Of a DNA stretch of 8,510 nucleotides, positions 1 through 6,397 are shown piece by piece. Origin of the DNA: Methanomicrobiales archaeon (GTDB taxonomy: Archaea; Halobacteriota; Methanomicrobia; Methanomicrobiales; JACTUA01); contig JAJRCL010000002.1 of assembly GCA_028679035.1 (NCBI GenBank), positions 1 through 8,510 on the forward strand. Direction: 5' to 3'. Numbering within the stretch: the first letter of the stretch is position 1; each line of letters begins with the position of its first letter. The position numbers and the translations under genes are program-made. A model generated the notes under the pieces. It saw only the letters and a list, made by a program, of their open reading frames with translations, had not been told where the DNA came from and ran no database searches.

Positions 1-477
1 GTCGGCAATTTTGAGAAGCACCATCTGATCGTTTTCATGCCGGAATTCCACCGCGATGACCCCCTGTTTGCCGTCCGGGAACGCATGTTTCAGGGCGTTT
101 GTGATGAGTTCGTTTACGATAAGGCCACAGGGGATTGCCGTATCCACTCCGAGGTGTATTGGATCGCTATCGATGGTCCAGGTCACATTTTTCTTCCCGA
201 ACTGATGGATGAGATTCGGGGCAAGGCTTTTGATGTAGTCACCGAATTCGATTTCAGCAAGATTGTTGGACTGGTACATCTTTTCATGGACGAGAGCCAT
301 GGATTTAACCCGGGCCTGGCTTTCCCGGAACACGTTCAGGGTGACCGGATCGGTGATCGCTCGCGCCTGAAGGTTCAGCAGGCTTGAAATCACCTGCATG
401 TTGTTTTTCACCCGGTGGTGTATCTCCTTGAGAAGAACTTCTTTTTCCCGAAGCGATGCGATTACCTGTTCTTCTGC
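1..477 (-). other. HisKA_2 and partial HATPase_c kinase core of the giant kinase
   Basis: Residues about 1690-1848. A linker helix leads into the H-box, where His1709-His1710 precede RVKNN; the His directly before Arg is the expected phosphoacceptor in this family. A conserved LVHEKMYQS segment and FGDY follow, then the N-box of the ATP-binding domain. The lid, G1 glycines and G2 box are beyond the left edge, so catalytic integrity cannot be fully judged. Confidence 0.9.
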
Positions 478-3400
478 CTTCTTTCGTTCGGTGATGTTCC
501 GTGCGATACCACAGATGCCGATGATCTCCCCCCGGGTGTTTCGCATGGGGACGCGGATTGTGTGTAGTACTCGTACGTCACCTTTGACCTTGATAGAGAG
601 ATCTGTTTCAACAATGTCTCCAGCCAGCACGTGCTCATCATCGTCCCGTATTTGCGCTGCAGTGTTTGCGCTGAATATTACATCTGTGGTTTTACTAAGG
701 AAATCCGCAGCCGGAATTCCAAATAATCTCTCCATTGCAGGGTTCACGTGCGTGTATCGCTGGTGTGCATCTTTTATGAATATTGCATCCTGTGCCGTTT
801 CCGAGATCGCCCGGAATTTCTCATCGCTCTCCCGGAGCGCCTCGAGCGATCGTTTCCGTTCGGTGATGTCCCGTATGATCGAAAGGACAACTCTTTTTCC
901 CTGTATGGTGACTACGTGAGCGTTGATTTCGACCGGAAAAATTTCCCCGTCTTTTCTTCGCTGCTGGGTCTCGAATGTCGAATATCCCACCGAATGGAGC
1001 TCCCCGTCGATGATATGCGTCGGCTTGCTGAAATCGGTGGTCCCAAATTCGAGGGGTGAATGTCCCACGATCGCATCGCGGTCGTATTGAAGCATGCGGC
1101 ATGCCGTTTCGTTCGCTTCAAGGAGGGTTCCTGGTGCATAGTTTTTCCGCAGTTCGTGAATGAAGATCCCATCGTTTGCCTTGTCGAAAATGTCCCGGAA
1201 TTTTGCCTCACTTTCCTGAAGAGCCTTTTCTGCTGCCCGGCGTTCAGCGATATTCCGGGTAATACCCTGGAACCCGGTGATAGTCCCGTCAGGACCAAGG
1301 ACAGGAGTCGAACTGACCTCGGTCCACATACTCGTCCCATCCTTGCATACCATCTCAACTTCAAAGACAGTGCTGGTCGAACCTGATCCGGACAGCATCT
1401 GTTTCTGCCTGGTGCGGACGCGTTCCCGCACTACTTCCGCGGAAGCTTCTGTAAGGAACGAAAAAATGGACTTCCCGATACATTCCCGGGCTGAATATCC
1501 GCTCAACTTTTCCACGGAACTGCTGATGAAAGAAAACCGCAGATCCGGCGTTGCCGCCCAGACAACATCAGTGATGTTATCGATCAGGTACCGGTATTTT
1601 TTTTCACTGTTCCGGAGAGCATCCTCCATGCCTATGCGGTCAGTGATATCCTGGTTTATCCCGAAGGTCTTGACCAGGTGACCCGACACATCCATAAGCA
1701 CTCCGAACCGCACAACAATATGCCGCACGGTTCCATCCCTCCGTATGATCCTGTGCTCCACCTGCATCGAATAGTTGGGATCAGAGACGGATGCCACTGC
1801 ACCGATGACCTGTGTTACGTGAATAACATCGTCCGGGTGCACAAACTCGCGGACGTAATCGGGAGCAGGCATCTGGTACCCCCCTTCACGATCCGCGGTC
1901 GTCCCATAGAGAGCGTAAAACTGGTCATTGAAGGTGAACGTTCCGGTCAGAACGTCAAATTCCCAGTTTACTATCTGGCCGATATCCATCGCGTTAGCCA
2001 GGTTGAGCTGGTTCTTGCGCAGATTTTCTTCTGATGCGGCCAGTTGTTCGTACGCGAAACGCAGCTCCGCATGCTTCCGCCGGAGTTCTTCTTCTGCACG
2101 TTTCCGTTCTGTGACGACATCAAATACCGCGACGAAATCTCCTCGTATTGGAGAATAGACCGAGACGGAAAACCACATCTGAAGCGCTTCGAGATAAATT
2201 TCACACCGTTCCGGTATGCCGCTCTCCGCTACACGACCATAGAGCTCAAACAACTGCGGGTCGGATTCCCGGATGCCCGGGATGACCTCTGTCACTCTCT
2301 TTCCCACGACCTCTTTCAGTCCGGTCAGGGATTCGAACGCGATATTGACGGCAAGGTACCGGAAGTCCTGTGGCGCTCCATTTTCGTACTCCATTCTGCA
2401 GTACGCAAACCCGTTCAGCATATTTTCGAAAAGAGATCGATACAGTTCCTCGCTTTCGCGAAGCCCTTCTTCCGCCTTTTTTCGCTGGGTGTTATCAAGG
2501 ACAAATGCTACTCCGCTGAACCGCTCCTTATCCACCATGGCGCCGGCGATAATAACCGGAATGCGGGTTCCATCCTTCCGGAAATATTCCTTTTCGAACG
2601 GGATCTGGTTGACACCGGTCGCTTTAAGCTCGGCAATGGAAGCTTCATCACGATCCCGGTATTCCGGCGGGGTCAGCGTGTTCCAGCCAATCTCTCCCTT
2701 TTCCAGGTCGTCCCGGGTATAACCGACCATGTCCAGGAATTTATCATTGGCGTCGGTGATCCGGCCGTTCATGTTCCAGTAGATCACACCTATAAGACCG
2801 GATTCAAAGAAACGGCGCAAACGCTGCTCGCTTTCCTTCAGCGCCTCTTCCGCCCGTTTACGCTCAGTGATATCGATGCAGATCCCGGTCATCCGAACCG
2901 CGCATCCCTTGGCATCGTAAATCCCCTCGCCGAGGGCATTGATCCAGCGCACCTGTTTGTCTGGCAAAATAATCCGGTACTCGCTGTCAAGGATGGTATG
3001 GTCCTGCAACGCCCGTTCAATCCGGGCATTTGCGACATTGAGGTCGCCGGGATGCAAAATACCATTCCATGCCGCGAAGGAGGCATGATCTTGCTGTGGA
3101 TTGAGACCAAAGAGCTCGAATAACTGTGGCGACCATACAATGGTACCGGTTGAGACATTCCAGTCCCAGGTACCGGCTCCGCTTGCTCTCTGGGCAATCT
3201 GCAACCGTGCTTCGCTCTCTTTCAATGCGCTTTCTGCAATCTTACGCTCAGTAATATCCTCCCCGGAGCTCAAAGTACCAGTGATTCGTCCCTGCTTATC
3301 CCGGATCACGGAATTATTCCACGAAATGATACGTTCTTTCCTGTCATGCGTGAGTACAGGGTTCTCAAAATGCCCACTTGATGAAAAATCTCCTGCTATT

Positions 3401-5544
3401 ATTTTGCTGAAAACGGATTTTACTTCATTCCGGACATTTTCGGGAAGAAACGTTTTGACCCAGTCTTTTCCCAGGATATCCTCTTTTCTGCAGGCTAAAA
3501 TCCCGCACCCTTTTTCATTGATGAGGGTTACAACCCCATTCGTATCGAGAGCGAGAATCATTGCACCGGCGATGTCGAGCAGATTTTTCGCCCGGTCCTT
3601 CTCCTCGACAATCGTCTGCTCCATCGCTATTTGTTCCGTGAGATCCTCGATGGTCTCAACAGCCCCGATCACATTTCCTTCGGCATCGCGGATCGTCCTC
3701 GCGATTCCCCGGAGCCATTTCCCATCCGTTCCCAGGTGCGGGAAGAAATCAATGACCTCATACGCTCCCGGAATGATACGGGATTCGTGGACTTTGTCCC
3801 CATACCAGCGCTTCAGCTGTTCAGGTCCTCCGTCCAGAATAATATCCGCGAGTACCGGGCGTTTCGTCTTGTATAAGGCAAGCCGCCAGTTATCACCGGA
3901 GCGTTTCATTTCTTCCGATGAGGTCCCGGTCATTACTTCGAGGGCGTGATTCCAGTGAATGATCGTGTGTCCGGCATCAATCATCAGCGCCGCCACAGGT
4001 AATCCCTGCAGAATATTGACGAGTTTGCTTTCGCTTTGCGCGAGATTCTTCTCGGTTTGTTTCCGATCGTTGATATCATGGAAGATGGCAAGTTTGGAAG
4101 TACTGCCATCCGGCATGTGAATGGGGGTTTCAAACAAGTCATAGACTAAACCGGTTACTGCACTGGTCCATTCACCCTGAACTGACGTTCCCTGTAACAC
4201 CATTCCGTTTTTACAGGAAGGACATTCTGCATCACGACCGTTGAGATACCGGTGGCACTCTTTACCGTCAACGCGTCCGAATTTTTGGATCATCACCGGG
4301 TTACAGTACGTGACCACATGATCCTGGCTGATGATGCAGACCCCGTCATTCATTGCATCCAGTATACCCCGGAGTTTGTCCCTTTCGCGTGCGAGATCCT
4401 CTCTGCTCTGCTGCAGTGCCATTTCTGCAGATTTCCTTTCGGTAATGTCAGAGACGACTGCAACGGAACCGGTGATATGGCCATCAGTATTCCGGATTGG
4501 AGAGACGACGAAATTCGTATGAATACGATTCCCATCTTTCCGAATGAACCGGAATTCATAGAGGGCCCGTGTGGTGAGGTTCCTTGGCGTCAGGGCAGAA
4601 GGAATGATTTTGGCGTCAGCAGCAGAAAGAAATTCCAGGAATGATCGCCCGGTTATCCCATCGGGATCATATCCGAGCATCTCTGCCATGTAGGGATTCG
4701 CATAGGTGATTGTGCCGACCGGGTCCATGACCAGGATCCCTTCCTGAGCAATTTCGATAAATTTCTTGAATTTTTCTTCGATGTTCTTTCGTTCCATTTC
4801 GATTTCTTTGAGAGGGGTGATATCATGGACAAAATTCAGGATCGCCGGTCTGCCTTCCCATTCGATCGCGATCCCGGAAACTTTTATCCATCGCACCATG
4901 CTATTCGCGTCAAGAATCCGGAGATTATCGCTGAGCGCTGTATTGTGGTGATCGAAAATCCGTATGCAGTTGGTCCTGGCACGTTCGCGGTCTAACGGGT
5001 GAACAAACTCGATGAACGGACGTGTATAGATTTCTTCCGACGAATATCCGGTCAATTCTGTGATTTTCGGGTTGACAAATTTTATCCGCCCTTCCTGAAT
5101 GACGAAGATCCCTTCGATGGCATTGTCCACGACGGTGCGATATTTCTCCTCCGTTTCCAGTAATTTATGTTCCTTTTTGAGATTTTCAGTTTTATCTGCA
5201 ATGAAATACAAGATAGCGGGTTTGTTTTTCCATGATATAACGGAAGCATTCAGGTGAATCCGTCGTACTTCTCCGCTTTTCCTGATGATCCTGGTGTTAT
5301 AACTTTCCTGAGTTTCCTCTCCCGCAACCCGCCGCAGATAGAGGGCATGGATTCCTGACCAGTCATCAGGATGAACGATGATACTGGCGGAGGAGTAGAG
5401 AAGTTCTTCCCGGGAAAACCCGGTCAGGTGCTCAAACTGAACGTTGAAATAAACGAGAAATGTGTCCTGCACAACGGCGACAGCTTCGTGTGCGTGGGCA
5501 AAAATTGCACACAATCGATCGTCGATTTCCTGGTTTGTCAGCAT
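1..5544 (-). CDS. Giant cytoplasmic 13-PAS sensor histidine kinase (3' end cut by window edge)
   Basis: Autophosphorylating sensor kinase of the HisKA_2/HATPase_c type, expected to pass phosphate to an unlinked response regulator. I translated the whole frame by hand: 1848 codons run without a stop to the left edge. Thirteen PAS domains fill residues about 9-1688. Their exit motifs (DIT-like) start at residues 117, 241, 366, 490, 634, 763, 891, 1017, 1142, 1299, 1431, 1559 and 1683. The kinase core follows: H-box EIHHRVKNNMQ with probable phospho-His 1710, then N-box VNELITNALKH (Asn1811, Asn1816). The window ends at the first Asp of the G1 box, so G1 and G2 lie outside. The start is ATG at 5544; an in-frame TAG at 5610-5608 limits any extension, and no ATG, GTG or TTG lies between. 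No strong Shine-Dalgarno precedes it. PAS1 begins almost at once and no signal peptide or membrane segment is visible, so the protein should be soluble. Ligands cannot be assigned from sequence. Confidence 0.93.
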   Translation of the reverse strand, partial: MLTNQEIDDRLCAIFAHAHEAVAVVQDTFLVYFNVQFEHLTGFSREELLYSSASIIVHPDDWSGIHALYLRRVAGEETQESYNTRIIRKSGEVRRIHLNASVISWKNKPAILYFIADKTENLKKEHKLLETEEKYRTVVDNAIEGIFVIQEGRIKFVNPKITELTGYSSEEIYTRPFIEFVHPLDRERARTNCIRIFDHHNTALSDNLRILDANSMVRWIKVSGIAIEWEGRPAILNFVHDITPLKEIEMERKNIEEKFKKFIEIAQEGILVMDPVGTITYANPYMAEMLGYDPDGITGRSFLEFLSAADAKIIPSALTPRNLTTRALYEFRFIRKDGNRIHTNFVVSPIRNTDGHITGSVAVVSDITERKSAEMALQQSREDLARERDKLRGILDAMNDGVCIISQDHVVTYCNPVMIQKFGRVDGKECHRYLNGRDAECPSCKNGMVLQGTSVQGEWTSAVTGLVYDLFETPIHMPDGSTSKLAIFHDINDRKQTEKNLAQSESKLVNILQGLPVAALMIDAGHTIIHWNHALEVMTGTSSEEMKRSGDNWRLALYKTKRPVLADIILDGGPEQLKRWYGDKVHESRIIPGAYEVIDFFPHLGTDGKWLRGIARTIRDAEGNVIGAVETIEDLTEQIAMEQTIVEEKDRAKNLLDIAGAMILALDTNGVVTLINEKGCGILACRKEDILGKDWVKTFLPENVRNEVKSVFSKIIAGDFSSSGHFENPVLTHDRKERIISWNNSVIRDKQGRITGTLSSGEDITERKIAESALKESEARLQIAQRASGAGTWDWNVSTGTIVWSPQLFELFGLNPQQDHASFAAWNGILHPGDLNVANARIERALQDHTILDSEYRIILPDKQVRWINALGEGIYDAKGCAVRMTGICIDITERKRAEEALKESEQRLRRFFESGLIGVIYWNMNGRITDANDKFLDMVGYTRDDLEKGEIGWNTLTPPEYRDRDEASIAELKATGVNQIPFEKEYFRKDGTRIPVIIAGAMVDKERFSGVAFVLDNTQRKKAEEGLRESEELYRSLFENMLNGFAYCRMEYENGAPQDFRYLAVNIAFESLTGLKEVVGKRVTEVIPGIRESDPQLFELYGRVAESGIPERCEIYLEALQMWFSVSVYSPIRGDFVAVFDVVTERKRAEEELRRKHAELRFAYEQLAASEENLRKNQLNLANAMDIGQIVNWEFDVLTGTFTFNDQFYALYGTTADREGGYQMPAPDYVREFVHPDDVIHVTQVIGAVASVSDPNYSMQVEHRIIRRDGTVRHIVVRFGVLMDVSGHLVKTFGINQDITDRIGMEDALRNSEKKYRYLIDNITDVVWAATPDLRFSFISSSVEKLSGYSARECIGKSIFSFLTEASAEVVRERVRTRQKQMLSGSGSTSTVFEVEMVCKDGTSMWTEVSSTPVLGPDGTITGFQGITRNIAERRAAEKALQESEAKFRDIFDKANDGIFIHELRKNYAPGTLLEANETACRMLQYDRDAIVGHSPLEFGTTDFSKPTHIIDGELHSVGYSTFETQQRRKDGEIFPVEINAHVVTIQGKRVVLSIIRDITERKRSLEALRESDEKFRAISETAQDAIFIKDAHQRYTHVNPAMERLFGIPAADFLSKTTDVIFSANTAAQIRDDDEHVLAGDIVETDLSIKVKGDVRVLHTIRVPMRNTRGEIIGICGIARNITERKKAEEQVIASLREKEVLLKEIHHRVKNNMQVISSLLNLQARAITDPVTLNVFRESQARVKSMALVHEKMYQSNNLAEIEFGDYIKSLAPNLIHQFGKKNVTWTIDSDPIHLGVDTAIPCGLIVNELITNALKHAFPDGKQGVIAVEFRHENDQMVLLKIAD
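481..5520 (-). repeat. Tandem array of 13 PAS domains within the giant kinase
   Basis: This marks the sensory part of the giant kinase. Gaps between successive exit motifs are 124, 125, 124, 144, 129, 128, 126, 125, 157, 132, 128 and 124 residues, so one PAS plus one linker helix repeats almost metrically. Most linkers carry the ITERKxAExxLxESE pattern, an amphipathic signalling helix. The domains are of diverse subtypes: PAS7 (GTWDWNVSTG) and PAS10 (NWEFDVLTG) look PAS_3-like, PAS9 has the ENMLNGFAYCRM start, and PAS4 carries three spaced cysteines. PAS1 and PAS2 resemble each other (W followed by KPAIL or RPAIL near the exit) and may be a local duplication. The long 157-residue step is explained by a charged, probably coiled-coil linker at about 1147-1178. 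Confidence 0.85.
4063..4380 (-). other. Cysteine-motif PAS domain (PAS4 of the giant kinase)
   Basis: Residues about 389-494. After the usual PAS core (DGVCIISQDHVVTYCNP) the domain carries ECHRYLNGRDAECPSC, placing Cys430, Cys441 and Cys444 in a C-x10-C-x2-C pattern with His431 beside the first. From memory, PAS domains with a GRD-x2-CPxC type motif recur in anaerobic bacteria and archaea. Metal, heme or disulfide chemistry at these residues is inference and not shown by the sequence. Confidence 0.6.
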
Positions 5545-5737
5545 ATGAATCCAGATGGGTTCCGCCGGGAAGGATCGATACCATGGATTTTTCCCCCAGT
5601 CACGGAGCTATGATTTTTTTATCTATAATTTGTTATTATTAAATTTTTCTATTTTATTATTTTCGTTTATTTTAATTTTTTAAAGAAATACTGCATAATT
5701 CTTTATATTTTAATGGAGAGTTGAGAAATCAGACTGG
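5545..5737 (-). promoter_or_regulatory. AT-rich intergenic spacer, probable promoter region of the giant kinase
   Basis: This 193-base gap lies between the TGA of the upstream kinase and the ATG of the giant kinase. Bases 5611-5710 contain only 11 G or C, against roughly half in the genes. On the transcribed strand it is strongly A-rich. Several TATA-like stretches could serve an archaeal promoter: AAAATATAAAG near 5713-5703, CGAAAATAATAAAATAG near 5665-5649, and CAAATTATAGATAAAA near 5632-5617. I cannot choose between them, and no clear BRE or start site is decisive. The gap and its composition suggest that the giant kinase has its own promoter, though read-through from the upstream gene is possible. 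No credible ORF or RNA gene is visible in the spacer. Confidence 0.45.
5681..5705. repeat. Short inverted repeat in the intergenic spacer
   Basis: A perfect 7-base inverted repeat, TAAAGAA and TTCTTTA, with an 11-base loop, lies 33-57 bases beyond the stop codon of the upstream kinase. It could be a weak hairpin at the transcript end or part of a regulator site. The stem is AT-rich, and on the minus strand an A-rich rather than T-rich stretch follows, so it is not a classical intrinsic terminator. In sequence this AT-rich, such a repeat can easily arise by chance. Confidence 0.25.
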
Positions 5738-6397
5738 TCAGGTTACTGTGCCTTTTCGAACTCCATCGACTGGGATAGGGAACGTGATGATGAACGTCGC
5801 ACCATTATCCTTTACCATCTGCACCGTACCTCCGATCTGCCGGACAAGTGCCTGCACCAGCTTTAATCCTAAGGAAGTGGTCGCTTCGATTTCGAGTCCT
5901 TCAGGGAATCCAACACCGTCATCACGGACAATCAGTACAACCTCATCTTTCTGTTTCCTGTTGAATTGTATGCGAATCGAACCTTTCCTGCCCCCGGGGA
6001 AGGCGTGCTTGAGGGCGTTGGTGATCAATTCGTTCACGATCAGGCCGCATGGAATCGCTGCGTCGATACTGACTGCAATATCATCGGAAGTCACCGAAAC
6101 ATCAATTCCTTCTCTGCCATACGAATTTACCAGCTGGGAACTGAGACTGCGCAGATAATCCCCGAAATTGATATGTGCAAGATCACTGGACCGGTAAATC
6201 TTTTCGTGCACAAGGGACATTGTCCGGACACGACCCTGGCAATCCTTGAAAACCTCCCTGCTGTGTTCGTCCGGTATCGTGCGGGCCTGCAGGTTGAGCA
6301 TGCTGGATATGATTTGCATATTGTTTTTGACCCGGTGGTGGATTTCCCGTAAAAGGACTTCTTTCTCCGCGAGAGATGCCCGGATTTGCTCTTCAGC
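5738..6397 (-). other. Complete HisKA_2 and HATPase_c kinase core of the upstream kinase
   Basis: Residues about 705-923, numbered from the first full codon at the right edge. The phosphoacceptor His725 (codon 6337-6335), the LVHEKIYRS and FGDY segments, the N-box, G1 (DxGxG) and G2 are all present in normal order and spacing, so the kinase should be catalytically competent. The C-terminus is short and hydrophilic, with no fused receiver or output domain. Confidence 0.93.

Noticed and set aside
912..1364. A 150-codon minus-strand open frame
   Set aside because: It overlaps the kinase in another frame, while the kinase frame encodes intact PAS11 and PAS12 across it. There is no sign of a frameshift.
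2044..3123. A 359-codon open frame on the plus strand
   Set aside because: It lies exactly codon-on-codon opposite the giant kinase. It stays open because this part of the kinase gene avoids TTA, CTA and TCA codons, whose complements are stops. Its translation shows no recognisable domain, while the minus strand encodes clear PAS motifs throughout.
3101..3949. A 282-codon open frame on the plus strand
   Set aside because: The translation is rich in Ser, Arg and Phe with no domain signature and is fully antisense to PAS5-PAS7 of the kinase. It is a shadow frame.
481..5520. CRISPR-like or DNA-level tandem repeat
   Set aside because: The periodicity is at the protein-domain level (about 375 bases) and the DNA units are highly diverged, so it reflects repeated PAS folds and not a DNA repeat array.
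1..5544. Possible frameshifts or a fusion of several genes in the long minus-strand frame
   Set aside because: Line-by-line translation kept one frame from 5544 to 1 with no stop. Every PAS exit motif and linker is in register, so it is a single intact gene in the window.
5681..5705. Classical intrinsic terminator for the upstream kinase
   Set aside because: The stem is only 7 AT-rich base pairs, and on the minus strand it is followed by A residues instead of a T run. It is listed only as a weak inverted repeat.
5611..5720. Small RNA, tRNA or riboswitch in the spacer
   Set aside because: At about 11% GC there is no stable paired structure, no tRNA-like arms and no recognised aptamer motif.
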